Notes: generated by a model from the sequence alone, not told the origin. Positions 26,031 through 35,140 are shown, numbered from the stretch's first letter. The stretch is 64,000 nucleotides of DNA from an uncultured Dehalococcoidia bacterium (GCA_958296245.1 OY282458.1:1510777-1574776), one strand, 5' to 3'. Numbers and translations: made by a program.

Positions 26031-27242
26031 GTGGGCACGGTGAGGGACACCGACAGGCTGGAGGACGAGTTCCGAGCCGGGCGTCTGCTCAGGCCGTCCG
26101 TAGATACGCTCAACGTCGTGGACCTCGGGAACGCGATAGCCTCGGCAGCCGGGGCATCCGGGCGGCCGCTGACGAGAGGGGCGGAGACGATCGCCGGGAT
26201 GATAGGGCCGGACCGGCACCTGGTCTTCGTAGCCGCAGACGGGTTCGGCGCGGTGTTGCTCGAATCGCTTGCCCCCGACTCCTTCCTGCGGCGCCATGCG
26301 GCGGCGACGCTTCATACCGTCTTTCCATCGACCACCGCCTCGGCGTTCGCTTCCATGGCGACCGGGGAATGGCCGAACCGGCATGCTGCCGTCGGGTGGT
26401 ACACCTACGTCCCTCAGATCGACGCAGTGACGACCATAATTCCGTTCGTCCGCTCCGCCGACGGATCTCCCCTCGCCGACTTAGGTCTAGCCGTAGATGA
26501 AGCATTCCCAATCCCATCGCTGTTAGCTGACATCGATATGCCCAGCCTGTCGCTTCTACCGGCGGCCATGGAGTACGGCACCTTCTCGGCATACCTGAGT
26601 GGAGGTACGCCTGCCAGGGGCTACTCCTCCTTTGCCGAAGCCATCGAAATCATAGCAACCAGGTTGCGAAAAGCTTCGCAACCGACCTTCACGTACCTGT
26701 ACGTGCCCGACGTAGACTTCGCAGGCCATGAGTGGGGGTTCTCCGACCCGCGAACCCTGGCCGCTGCCGCCGCCGTCGAGCAGGCGTTGGAATCCCTAGC
26801 CGCCGCCGTGGCTGGCCGCGCCCGGGTCGTGATGACAGCCGACCATGGGGGCCTCGACACCGTGGGAGATCGGGTCCACCTCATAACAGCTTCCGATCCC
26901 CTCGTCAGGCTACTGAAACATGAACCCTCAGGCGACAGTCGAGCCGTATACTTCCATGTCCAAGAGGGAAAAGATGCCGAGTTCCAAGCCGTCTTCCGGG
27001 ACAGGTTCGGGGACCGCTTCCTTCTCATGACGATCGATGAAGCCGAAGAGATGGAGTTATTCGGCCCCGGGTATCTGACGTCGGAGACACGGCGGAGACT
27101 GGGATCCCTGGTTGCCGTGTCCCTTGGCGCGGATGTGTTCCTGTATGGATGGCCGACGCAGTCCACAGAAGACGAGATCCACGTTGGGCAACACTCCGGC
27201 CTCACTCCGGCCGAGATGCTCGTCCCGATGATAGTCATCTAG
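26031..27242 (+). CDS. Type I phosphodiesterase / nucleotide pyrophosphatase-like hydrolase
   Basis: A 403-residue alkaline-phosphatase-superfamily enzyme. FVAADGFGA holds the first metal-binding Asp and HTVFPSTTASAFASMATG the Thr nucleophile, as in NPP-type phosphodiesterases. YVPDVDFAGHEWG and MTADHGGLDT supply the other metal ligands. No signal peptide, so it is cytoplasmic. The likely substrates are phosphodiesters or nucleotide pyrophosphates; the exact one is unknown. Start is GTG at 26031 without a clear ribosome site, so it may be off by a few codons. Confidence 0.82.
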   Translation: MGTVRDTDRLEDEFRAGRLLRPSVDTLNVVDLGNAIASAAGASGRPLTRGAETIAGMIGPDRHLVFVAADGFGAVLLESLAPDSFLRRHAAATLHTVFPSTTASAFASMATGEWPNRHAAVGWYTYVPQIDAVTTIIPFVRSADGSPLADLGLAVDEAFPIPSLLADIDMPSLSLLPAAMEYGTFSAYLSGGTPARGYSSFAEAIEIIATRLRKASQPTFTYLYVPDVDFAGHEWGFSDPRTLAAAAAVEQALESLAAAVAGRARVVMTADHGGLDTVGDRVHLITASDPLVRLLKHEPSGDSRAVYFHVQEGKDAEFQAVFRDRFGDRFLLMTIDEAEEMELFGPGYLTSETRRRLGSLVAVSLGADVFLYGWPTQSTEDEIHVGQHSGLTPAEMLVPMIVI

Positions 27243-27324
27243 CCCCATACGAGCGGCGGGCGTGCGACGCGCCGGCTTCCGGAAGGAGGCCGGCCGGACA
27301 AGCGCGAATATCGAGGAGCGCCCG

Positions 27325-29031
27325 ATGGCGGTTACAACAGTCGGGGACTTACCCATACGCCAGCGCCGGATCATTCGCGCTTGGTGCATGTACGACTGGG
27401 CCAACTCCGCCTTCTCCACCAGCGGCGTGGCCGCGATCATACCCATATATTTCGTCTTCCTCTTCAAGGAAGCCCTGGGCGGGAACGCCTCCTTTCTTGG
27501 GATGACTCTCACGGGCAGTTCCCTTTGGAGCCTGGGCGTGGCCGTATCTACGGCGGTTGTCGCCCTGTCAAGCCCGGTACTGGGGATCATCGCCGACCGC
27601 GCAGCCCTGAAGAAGATGCTCCTAGCGGTCTACGCAGCCGCGGGGTCGTTATTCATCGGCCTCGCGTTCTTCTCGGCGTACACACCTCACCCGTGGGCGT
27701 GGCTCTGGGGCGCCTTCATCCTGGCGAACATCGGCTTTGCGGGGAGCCTTGTGTTCTACAACTCCCTTCTTCCCCACGTCGCACCCCGCGGCCTTCTCGA
27801 CGACGTCAGCAGCAGAGGGTTCGGATACGGCTACGTCGGTGGGGGGCTTCTTCTGCTGGTCCACCTTGCTCTGAACCTCCTGACTCAGGACACGGCAGCA
27901 GCCGACCTGGTGACCCGCGCGTCCATAGCCTCGATCGGCGTATGGTGGTTTGGGTGGACGATCTGGACGCTCAAGGTGGTGCCGGAGCCTCCCATACGCG
28001 ACCCGGTGGATACGCTAAAACCATGGAAAGCGCTGACCCTAGCCCTTAGCGAGTTGGGCCGGACCTTCAGGGGGATCCGCAGGTTCAAGGTAGTCCTCGT
28101 ATACTTGGGCGCATACGTGCTGTTCAACGACGGTGTCCAAACGGTCATAGCCATCGCCGGAGCCTTCGCAGCCGACACGATAGGGATCCCGCTGGCTTTC
28201 AACATGGCCGCGATACTGATCATCCAGTTCGTTGCCGCGGGGGGCGCCATGGCCTTTGCGTGGCTCGCGCGCCGGACCACGACTAAGAGAGCGCTCACCG
28301 TATCTCTTGCCGGCTGGGTCCTGATAGTAATCGGCGGCGTGGCGGTGGTGCCCCTGGTTCCTGCCGGACACGGAGAGTTCGATTACCAGTTGACGTATCG
28401 AGCGGATGAGGCGGCCTACGCCGCAGGCGCGGCGCCCGACATAGGAGACTCGCAATCCGAATCGGCGTGGCGGCTGGAAGGCCATGCTATCGACGAGGGC
28501 GAGCTACTCTCACCCCAACAGGCGGAGAGGCTCCTGGAGGGCGTCCGTCTATCGGAGTATTCCCAATACAGCATATCCATAGAAGGCGGCGGCTTGGACG
28601 GAGAGACGGCAGTCGGGCCGCAGCACCCGTCCACTCTGGGGGACGGGCCGGTGGACTGGTGGCCTAGTGGAGTCCGAAGCGTGCTGTGGGAGCCGCTGGG
28701 CCTGAATGCCGGGTACCAGTGGGTACTTCTGGGGGCACTCTTGGGATTGGTGCTGGGCGGCAGCCAGGCGTTGGCAAGAAGCCTGTTCGCCCAGATCACG
28801 CCTGAAACGCGAAGTGGGGAATTCTTTTCGTTCTTCGGCTTCATGACCAGGGCCTCGGCCGTGTTCGGGCCGATGCTCTACGTAGTCGTTGCTGCGGCGT
28901 TCGACACGAGAGTCGCCGTGACTTCGATCATCGTCATCATCATCGCCGGGATAGTAGCGTTGCGGTGGGTGGACGTAGCCGCGGGGGCGCGGGTGGCTAC
29001 CGCCGAGGACTCGGGCGCGAGCCGCTCATAG
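27325..29031 (+). CDS. UMF1/Atg22-type MFS permease
   Basis: A 568-residue integral membrane protein. The N-terminus AWCMYDWANSAFSTSG is the signature of the UMF1 (Atg22-like) branch of the major facilitator superfamily, efflux-type permeases of unclear substrate. About 12 hydrophobic helices are visible. A large hydrophilic insert (about residues 350-460, rich in Glu/Ala) sits before the last helices, which is longer than usual. GAGGAG lies 6 bases before the ATG at 27325, which is chosen over the upstream in-frame ATG at 27262. Confidence 0.85.
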   Translation: MAVTTVGDLPIRQRRIIRAWCMYDWANSAFSTSGVAAIIPIYFVFLFKEALGGNASFLGMTLTGSSLWSLGVAVSTAVVALSSPVLGIIADRAALKKMLLAVYAAAGSLFIGLAFFSAYTPHPWAWLWGAFILANIGFAGSLVFYNSLLPHVAPRGLLDDVSSRGFGYGYVGGGLLLLVHLALNLLTQDTAAADLVTRASIASIGVWWFGWTIWTLKVVPEPPIRDPVDTLKPWKALTLALSELGRTFRGIRRFKVVLVYLGAYVLFNDGVQTVIAIAGAFAADTIGIPLAFNMAAILIIQFVAAGGAMAFAWLARRTTTKRALTVSLAGWVLIVIGGVAVVPLVPAGHGEFDYQLTYRADEAAYAAGAAPDIGDSQSESAWRLEGHAIDEGELLSPQQAERLLEGVRLSEYSQYSISIEGGGLDGETAVGPQHPSTLGDGPVDWWPSGVRSVLWEPLGLNAGYQWVLLGALLGLVLGGSQALARSLFAQITPETRSGEFFSFFGFMTRASAVFGPMLYVVVAAAFDTRVAVTSIIVIIIAGIVALRWVDVAAGARVATAEDSGASRS

Positions 29032-29128
29032 GGAAAGCGGCAGTCCTGAACGACGTCCAATCGAGGCTCAACGCGATGGAGCCGTGAGCCGTTCGGTCCC
29101 CCATCCCGGGCATCCGCCCTCGGCCCCG

Positions 29129-29479
29129 CTAGATCGCCGCCTCGCCGTGCTCCCCTGTGCGTACGCGGATCACGTCTTCCACCTGCGTTATTATGATCTT
29201 GCCGTCGCCGATCTGCCCCCCTCCGGGACTTCGCGCCGCTTCTATGACGGCGTTGACGACCGCTTCCCTCAGGCCGTCGGGGACAACCGTCGCCACCAGG
29301 GTCTTGGACCCGGCGGCTCGGATCAGCTGCCCCCCTCTCCCGGTAAAGACCTCCACCCCCCTCTGCTTGCCCTGGCCGGTGACGTTCTGGTAGTGGAAGC
29401 CGCCGCATCCGGCCTGCTCCAATGCCTCGGTTACCGAGTTGATCCGTTCGGGGCGGACTATTGCCTCTATCTTGATCAT
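29129..29479 (-). CDS. glnB: PII nitrogen regulatory protein
   Basis: A 116-residue PII protein that senses ATP/ADP and 2-oxoglutarate and controls ammonium uptake. IGDGKIIITQVEDVIRVRTGE is the classic C-terminal signature. The T-loop (QGKQRGVEVFTGRGGQL) has no tyrosine at the position uridylylated in E. coli GlnB, so control by uridylylation is unlikely; this is usual in several non-proteobacterial groups. It lies 150 bases after amt on the same strand, the standard pairing in which PII blocks the channel. Confidence 0.95.
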   Translation of the reverse strand: MIKIEAIVRPERINSVTEALEQAGCGGFHYQNVTGQGKQRGVEVFTGRGGQLIRAAGSKTLVATVVPDGLREAVVNAVIEAARSPGGGQIGDGKIIITQVEDVIRVRTGEHGEAAI

Positions 29480-29573
29480 TGCAAGCTCACCTCAGAATAT
29501 CCCGGTCCACGTATGGCCGGTGTACTTAAGCTCTGCCGCCAGTCGGCTGTTGAACCTTTTCGACCATCCTACT

Positions 29574-29601
29574 GCGCCCCTTCCCGGTCAGGAAGGGGCG
29601 C
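29574..29601. repeat. Perfect hairpin between amt and glnB
   Basis: GCGCCCCTTCC, a 6-base loop, then GGAAGGGGCGC. It lies 29 bases after the amt stop and before glnB. There is no U-run, so it is not a standard terminator. It could stabilise the amt 3' end or lower readthrough into glnB. Confidence 0.7.
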
Positions 29602-29629
29602 CATCACGCCCCCGGCCATAGGGCTGCGC

Positions 29630-30850
29630 CTAGTCGGCGCCGTCGCTGACCACAGCCCTCTCGCCATGAGCGGCAATATCCAATCCCGAATCCTCGGCGG
29701 CGCTGGATACCCTCAGGCCGAGCCCAGGGATGAGATCCAGTACCTTCAGGATGACGAGCGTGACCACGAACGAATAGGCCATCGTAGCGACGACCGCCAC
29801 CGCCTGGGTGACCACCTGGCCGCCGTTGCCCTCTATGGCGCCCGCGGCGCCGCCGATGGCCGCCACTGCAAAGATGCCGGTGGCGATGGCGCCCCAAATA
29901 CCGCCTACGCCGTGCACCGCGAAGACCTCCAGCGCGTCGTCGATCTGCGTCCTGGCGCGCAGGTACACCGCGACGTAGCAGAGCAGACCGGCGCCGGCAC
30001 CTATGGCGAGAGCGCCGAGCACCCCGACGTACCCGGAGGCCGGGGTGATCGCGACAAGCCCGGCGACGGCCCCCGAGGCGACCCCTACGGCGCTCATGCG
30101 TCCGGTCTGCACCTGCGAGATTAGCCCCCACGTTAATGCCGCGGCCGCCGCGGCGGTGTTGGTAACCAGGAAGGCGTTCACGCCCAAGGCGTCCGCCGCC
30201 AGCCCGGAGCCGGCGTTGAAGCCGAACCACCCGAACCAGAGCAGCGCAGCCCCCAGGACCACGTAGGGCACGTTGTGCGGCTCCGCTCCGGGGGCTCGCC
30301 TCTTTCCGACAAGCAGCGCCGCCGCCACCGCCGCCACCCCGGCGTTGACGTGGACGACGGTCCCGCCGGCGAAGTCCAGCGCGCCCCCTCCCACCTCGCT
30401 AATCCAGCCGCCGCCCCACACCCAATGCGCTACGGGGGCATACACGATGCTGACCCACAGCACCAGGAAAATTAGGTACGTGGTGAACTTGAAGCGCTCG
30501 ACGAACGCGCCCGTGATGAGCGCCGGCGTGATGATGGCGAACATCATCTGGAATACGACGAACAGCAGCGTGGGAATGCCGCTATCCCCATATTCATCAT
30601 TGACGTCGATGCCCGATAGGCCGAACAGACTGAAGTCCCCGACCACCTCGCTACCCTCTCCAAACGCCAGGCTGTATCCCCAAAGCACCCACACGATGCT
30701 AACCACGGCCATGGCTATGAAGCTGTACATAAGCGTGCTGATGACGTTCCGAGCGCGGACGAGCCCCCCGTAGAAGAAGGCGAGCCCCGGCGTCATTAGC
30801 AACACCAGGGCAGAGGCCGTCAGCATCCAGGCGGTGTGACCAGAATCCAT
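29630..30850 (-). CDS. amt: Ammonium transporter
   Basis: A 406-residue Amt/MEP channel with about 11 membrane helices. GLAFFYGGLVRARNV is in helix 1. The twin pore histidines are in VHVNAG and AVHGVGGIWG, and the C-terminal tail SGLDIAAHGE contacts PII. GTG at 30883 is in frame, but AGGGGG before the ATG at 30850 fits a start at MDSGHTAW. The gene order amt-glnB indicates PII-gated ammonium uptake. Upstream (30851-31081) no other feature is seen. Confidence 0.95.
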   Translation of the reverse strand: MDSGHTAWMLTASALVLLMTPGLAFFYGGLVRARNVISTLMYSFIAMAVVSIVWVLWGYSLAFGEGSEVVGDFSLFGLSGIDVNDEYGDSGIPTLLFVVFQMMFAIITPALITGAFVERFKFTTYLIFLVLWVSIVYAPVAHWVWGGGWISEVGGGALDFAGGTVVHVNAGVAAVAAALLVGKRRAPGAEPHNVPYVVLGAALLWFGWFGFNAGSGLAADALGVNAFLVTNTAAAAAALTWGLISQVQTGRMSAVGVASGAVAGLVAITPASGYVGVLGALAIGAGAGLLCYVAVYLRARTQIDDALEVFAVHGVGGIWGAIATGIFAVAAIGGAAGAIEGNGGQVVTQAVAVVATMAYSFVVTLVILKVLDLIPGLGLRVSSAAEDSGLDIAAHGERAVVSDGAD

Positions 30851-31081
30851 GTTTCCATCCCCCTGCTTGTGTCCTTCGGCCACGACCGCACCCGCGGTGA
30901 ACGCGAACCGGGCCGACTGCCGGAGGATGCTACCGGGCAGTTGTTACAGATGTGTTGCCGGCCTGTTAACTTACTGTTGCAGGCGGAGGACGGCCCCCGC
31001 GGGCGGCGCGCCCGTGCGCTGCGAGGCCGACAGGAGGCTGTGGAAGGTTGGTGAGAGGCGGTCCGAGGGCCCCGGCAGGGC

Positions 31082-32713
31082 TTACGTCACCACCGAGAAT
31101 CCGTGAAGGCCGGTGGCGCCGCTGGGGTGATTGCCTCGCCTCTTCTCGATCTGCCCCGTACCGTCGCCCTCGGCGCAGCGTACCTCGAAGAAGAAGGAGC
31201 CGCTCTCGAAGGGCCAGTCATAGCGCCAGACCACCCACGTAGTCTCCGAGAGCGGGGCCCTGAGTTGGGCTTCCCGCCACGGACCTTTGTTAGCCCGGAC
31301 CTCGACCTTGGATACGCCGCGAGCGCCCCCAAAGGCGATGCCGCCTATGGGTACGAACGTCGTACCCTCTCTTTCATACGCGGATCCCGTGGCCACCGTA
31401 TCGATGACCGACGTGGACTCGACCCGCGCAACCGCGTCCCATCCGCGCTCCACCCAGTAGCCCTGCTTCAAGTCCCTCCGCGCCTCTATCCCGGTTATCC
31501 ACTTGGGTTGCTTCATCCCGTACCGGTCCGGGAGCCATATGCGGAGCGGGAACCCGTGGTCGATAGGCAGCGGGTGGCCGTCCCACGAATGACACAGCAT
31601 GATGCGGTCGTCGGACGCGATCATGTCCAGGCTGACGCTCTCGTAGAAGCCGTCTCCGCTGGTGATGTACAAGTACCTCGCGTCGCTGTGAGGGCTTACG
31701 TCGGCTAGGATGTCCTGAACGCTGACGCCCGTCCACTGCGTCGTACTGATCAGATCGGTGCCGACCCGCCCCGATATACAGGACAGGGTGACGAACTGAT
31801 CTCGAGACTCGTAGCGGCTCCTGATGTCGTCGATGGTCAACGACATGGGATTGTCCACCATCCCCATTATCGGAAGCGACCAGGTCTCCCCATCGATCCT
31901 GGTGGGCTTGGAGCGGATGAATACCTTGTAGTGGTCTTTTAGGGGGGTGTATTCGGGCCGAGTTCCCGGGGCGGGCATGACGGGGTCCCCCGCATTTGGA
32001 AAAGACACCCTGGGCTGCTCTACCGACCCGTGCGGCATCAACGAGGCAGTCTCGGCCTCGATCTCGCGCCGCGCCGCCTGCGCCAGCATGTATCCCAAAC
32101 CGCTGCCCGCCACCGTGATGGTCGCCGTGGCGGCGCCCATCCGGATGAGGAACTGCCGCCGCTCCACGCCAGAGCTTGCGCCGCTCGCCTCTCTGGGCTC
32201 CAAGAAGTTCTCTTCGGGGTACAGGCGGACGTACGATTCCCTGAGAGCCAACCCCCAGACCCCGAACGCGGCGGCCAGCCACAGCACGACGAGCACCGGC
32301 TGAAGCGTGGAGCCTCCTATGACGATGCTGATTGCGACCGTTGGAAGCCCCAGGAGGGCGCCCGCCATGACTCCGGCCAAGATGTCCGGGCGCGCCCCGC
32401 GCATCTTGAAGACCGCAAAGAACAGCGCGCCCGACACCGTGCCCAGCAGGAGGAATTGCGATACGCCCATGACCTGCTCGGCTGTCTTGGCCGTGCCGGC
32501 CACGCTCACGTTGAGCAACAGCATCGTGTCTATCATCAGGCTAATGCCGGTGGTGACCACCGCTCCGGGAAGCACGCGGGTCACCCAGTCGAACAGGTCG
32601 AAGGGGACGAAAGGCAGGCCGGCCAGTTGATCGGCCAAGTACAAGACCGCCGTGAGCGCAGACGTCACGAGCGCCCCGCACAGCGCCCCCAACATGATGT
32701 TTACCTTCTTCAT
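31082..32713 (-). CDS. Membrane-anchored molybdopterin oxidoreductase (sulfite-oxidase family)
   Basis: 543 residues. Residues 1-160 hold four or five membrane helices. A twin-arginine-like motif (RRQFLIRMG, about 185) and a second hydrophobic stretch follow. Residues 255-420 are the sulfite-oxidase-type molybdopterin domain with the molybdenum-ligand Cys312 (LSCISGRVG) and the TTQWTGV segment. The rest is the Mo-co dimerisation-like beta domain (KVEVRANKGPW). The catalytic part is probably exported. It oxidises or reduces a small inorganic or organic S/N compound; the substrate is unknown. No heme subunit is adjacent. Confidence 0.88.
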   Translation of the reverse strand: MKKVNIMLGALCGALVTSALTAVLYLADQLAGLPFVPFDLFDWVTRVLPGAVVTTGISLMIDTMLLLNVSVAGTAKTAEQVMGVSQFLLLGTVSGALFFAVFKMRGARPDILAGVMAGALLGLPTVAISIVIGGSTLQPVLVVLWLAAAFGVWGLALRESYVRLYPEENFLEPREASGASSGVERRQFLIRMGAATATITVAGSGLGYMLAQAARREIEAETASLMPHGSVEQPRVSFPNAGDPVMPAPGTRPEYTPLKDHYKVFIRSKPTRIDGETWSLPIMGMVDNPMSLTIDDIRSRYESRDQFVTLSCISGRVGTDLISTTQWTGVSVQDILADVSPHSDARYLYITSGDGFYESVSLDMIASDDRIMLCHSWDGHPLPIDHGFPLRIWLPDRYGMKQPKWITGIEARRDLKQGYWVERGWDAVARVESTSVIDTVATGSAYEREGTTFVPIGGIAFGGARGVSKVEVRANKGPWREAQLRAPLSETTWVVWRYDWPFESGSFFFEVRCAEGDGTGQIEKRRGNHPSGATGLHGFSVVT

Positions 32714-32761
32714 CGTCCAGTCATTATCTCATAAGCCCGGGGCCGATACCAACAGCTACGT

Positions 32762-32957
32762 CACTGGCATAGCCCCGATGAAGCAGACGGCTTTGATTCC
32801 CACCCGCCCGCCCTTTGGTAACTGGGGGCACAGCCCCAGACCCCTTTGCCAGATGGGAGAACGGCAGCGGTCTTCATGTGGAAGATGTGCGCCACCCCCA
32901 GACCCCCCTGCCTGAAGGCAGAACCCTCTTTAGGACTTCCCCTTTCAGGTCTCACGG
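32762..32957 (+). mobile_element. MITE-like element, copy B (degenerate)
   Basis: Shows the family order: a CTGGCATAGCCCCGATGAAG block, CCCACCCGCCCGCCC, GGTAACTGGGGGCACAGCC, then a GAACCCTC...TTCAGGTCTCACGGAG end. Terminal repeats are worn and no target duplication is visible. It contains an extra 40-base insert. It reaches the 3' end of the 94-residue gene. Confidence 0.55.
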
Positions 32958-33236
32958 AGACTGGCGCGATACCACGTTCTGGAGCTCGGCGACCAGCTTG
33001 TCGGCGGCCTCTTGGGAGAGCGCCACGGGCTTTCGCATCGTGGGCCTAGCCGTCAGGTAGTGCCAGAAGGATAACCATACGCGGCTCTGCTCCTCAGGCG
33101 CGGTTGCCCTTCGAAGGGCAGGCAGGTACTTACCCGAAAAGCGGGACGCGATCAGCCTGGCCCCGTCGGCGTCCTCCCTCAACTCATCCTGGCTGACGGC
33201 TATCTCGAACCACAGGGACGGGTCTCTTCTTGCCAT
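32952..33236 (-). CDS. Hypothetical protein
   Basis: 94 residues, hydrophilic, with LWFEIAVSQDELRED at the start and a Trp-rich middle (RVWLSFWHYLTARP). No family is recognised. No good ribosome site lies before the ATG at 33236. The stop lies within the end of a MITE-like element, so the C-terminus may have been altered by it. Confidence 0.4.
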   Translation of the reverse strand: MARRDPSLWFEIAVSQDELREDADGARLIASRFSGKYLPALRRATAPEEQSRVWLSFWHYLTARPTMRKPVALSQEAADKLVAELQNVVSRQSP

Positions 33237-33252
33237 TGGAGGAGGCGCCGGC

Positions 33253-33345
33253 TCAGCCGCCGTGGCTGCCTAGCTGTATCATATTCCCATCGGGGTCCGC
33301 GGCGTTCCGCAGGCTCACGTCTCCCTCCCCTTGCACAGCACCTTT
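33253..33345 (-). pseudogene. Fragment of a glyoxalase/VOC-family gene (C-terminus)
   Basis: Read on the minus strand, the last 25-30 codons before a TGA at 33253-33255 give DVSLRNAADPDGNMIQLGS. This is the metal-ligand-bearing C-terminal strand typical of VOC/glyoxalase proteins (xxDPDGNxIxL). No start or upstream domain is present, so it looks like a remnant of a deleted gene. Confidence 0.45.
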
Positions 33346-33387
33346 GTTTGAACCTAACGTTAACGACAAAAGGACGCTGGGGTGGGG

Positions 33388-34308
33388 TCAGATGGCGAAA
33401 TAGAGTATTAGAGAGGCGCTGATCACTACGGCGCCCTCGATGAAGGCCGCCCCTAGATTGCGGTCCACGGCGAGCTCGTGCGAGACCCTCGTGCCGGGCA
33501 GCAGGACCAAGTCCACCAACATACGCACGACGTACAGCAACACAAACCCGAGCACGGCAAAGGTCAGGAACGCGGCGATGCTCTCCCCCCAGCCCAGGAA
33601 CTCCCCGAAGATCGACTTGAAGGTCACTATGCCTATGGCAATCAGGTTCCCCCCGAGGGCGACCCCCACCGCGGCGTTGCCCTTCCCTATCTCGTCGTGC
33701 ATGTCGAACGGGGTCAGGACTTGGTAGAAGAACGTGTAGGCCACCAGCACCACCATGCCCAGCCCCAGGAAGGCCAGGGACCGGACGGCGCTATCGACCA
33801 CTGAGGCCGAGTCGCTGTCCGCGCCGGAGCCTGCTATCGCTCCCGATATTACAATCCCAACAGCCGCGTAGACGCCGAATTCCACGGCCCCGGCTCCCGT
33901 GTTGCGCTTCTCCACTATCTCCTTTTCGGTTTCGAACTTGAAGAGGATGATCCGGTCGACGATTATCCTGAAGATGTTCAGCACCACGATCCCGACGATC
34001 GCGTACAGCAACACCTCCAGCACGTCGAGCCAGAAGGCCCCGTCGAATTGCTCCCACCACGCAACGTCACTCACCGGTGTTAACGGCTGGTAGAGGGCTC
34101 CAAGGAAGACGAAGATCACGCCCAGATAGTACCCGGTGATGCTCAGGCCAAGGGATACATTGTCCTTGTGGGTAAGTTGGTCGTTGATCCGGTATGGCGT
34201 GACCAAGTCCTGCATTATCTTCGCCGCCACCAGGACGATGATGCCCAGGGCCACGTACACCAAGCCGGCGGGGAAGAACTCCAGTGTGTCCTTGAATGAT
34301 TCGATCAT
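33388..34308 (-). CDS. DUF350 membrane protein (two repeats)
   Basis: 306 residues with about eight hydrophobic helices in two related halves. Each half has a SLGLSITGYYLGVIF / AVGVALGGNLIAIGI type segment, the DUF350 signature. The loop between halves carries KFETEKEIVEKRN. Function unknown; DUF350 genes often sit beside DUF4178 and polyamine or envelope-stress genes. An in-frame ATG at 34314 is too close to GGGAGGT; the ATG at 34308 has the correct 7-base spacing. It is the last gene of a three-gene minus-strand set. Confidence 0.85.
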   Translation of the reverse strand: MIESFKDTLEFFPAGLVYVALGIIVLVAAKIMQDLVTPYRINDQLTHKDNVSLGLSITGYYLGVIFVFLGALYQPLTPVSDVAWWEQFDGAFWLDVLEVLLYAIVGIVVLNIFRIIVDRIILFKFETEKEIVEKRNTGAGAVEFGVYAAVGIVISGAIAGSGADSDSASVVDSAVRSLAFLGLGMVVLVAYTFFYQVLTPFDMHDEIGKGNAAVGVALGGNLIAIGIVTFKSIFGEFLGWGESIAAFLTFAVLGFVLLYVVRMLVDLVLLPGTRVSHELAVDRNLGAAFIEGAVVISASLILYFAI

Positions 34309-34335
34309 GAGCATACCTCCCTATTGCGGACCGAC

Positions 34336-34902
34336 TCAGCGGCCGTATACCGCTACGTTCTCCGCCGGCACTACCTGGCCCACGTACGCGTGAAAGGGGC
34401 GGCCCTCCCACTTGTCGATACTCAGCACCCTGCTCCCATCGTCAGCCTCGAACTCCCACACGTAGTGGCCGTGACCCTCGCCCATTCCGTCCTCGAAGAG
34501 GAACACTTCCCCACTGTTCTTGTAGTGGAACGTCTCGGCGTCGAAGCTCACGCTGTTGTCGATAGCGTGCTCGTTGTCCATACGGACTAGATCATCCTCC
34601 GTAATCCCCAGCTGCGATAGCCCCATCGGCCTCTCGTCCGGTGTGGCGGTCATGAACAGGTCGCCGCCGGCAGAGTAGTTAAGCCACAGCCGGGCATTGC
34701 TATCGACCCCAAGCAGTTCGTACCACTCGGAATTCGGACTCGCGTACCTGTTCCGCTTCTCGATGATGAAGTAGCTGTCCTCGTATTCGAGCGCCAGCCC
34801 GGTCACCGTGAAGACGTCCCCTACTCTCGCGTCTCTGATGGTCTCAACGACACGGTCGGCGCCGCGCTTTGGCTTCTTCCTACCGAACAGCGACTTGAAC
34901 AT
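34336..34902 (-). CDS. DUF4178-like protein
   Basis: 188 residues starting MFKSLFGRKKPKRG, a basic start common in DUF4178 proteins, followed by two beta-rich blocks (DVFTVTGLALEYEDSYFIIE... WYELLGV and SVSFDAETFHYKNSGEVFLFED). A frame extends to 35028, but GGGGGG before the ATG at 34902 and the typical N-terminus decide the start. Function unknown. It lies 27 bases from the DUF350 gene and 37 bases from the 66-residue gene, so they probably form one operon. Confidence 0.75.
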   Translation of the reverse strand: MFKSLFGRKKPKRGADRVVETIRDARVGDVFTVTGLALEYEDSYFIIEKRNRYASPNSEWYELLGVDSNARLWLNYSAGGDLFMTATPDERPMGLSQLGITEDDLVRMDNEHAIDNSVSFDAETFHYKNSGEVFLFEDGMGEGHGHYVWEFEADDGSRVLSIDKWEGRPFHAYVGQVVPAENVAVYGR

Positions 34903-34939
34903 TTGCACCCCCCGCGGCGGGAAGCGATGGAGCGGCGGC

Positions 34940-35140
34940 CTACTCCTCGATGGACTCGGCGGCGTCGAGATTGTGGTAGTAGCGGTTCCCCTGCCCGACG
35001 CCCTCCTGTATTTCCACCTCGTGTACATACAGGTCGCGCGAGTCCACGTGGAGAGTGACCCCGGTGGTCTCCACTATGAGGCCGCTGCTAGTCTTGAACT
35101 TCAGCCCAGCCTCTACCGACTCCGACTGTGCGTAACTCAA
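34940..35140 (-). CDS. Small conserved-looking protein upstream of DUF4178/DUF350
   Basis: 66 residues, no signal or membrane segment, with alternating strands (GLIVETTGVTLHVDSRDLYVHEVEIQ) that suggest a small beta protein. Not recognised. Its place at the head of the DUF4178-DUF350 set suggests a shared role. A GGGGGAA box lies before the ATG. Confidence 0.6.
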   Translation of the reverse strand: MSYAQSESVEAGLKFKTSSGLIVETTGVTLHVDSRDLYVHEVEIQEGVGQGNRYYHNLDAAESIEE

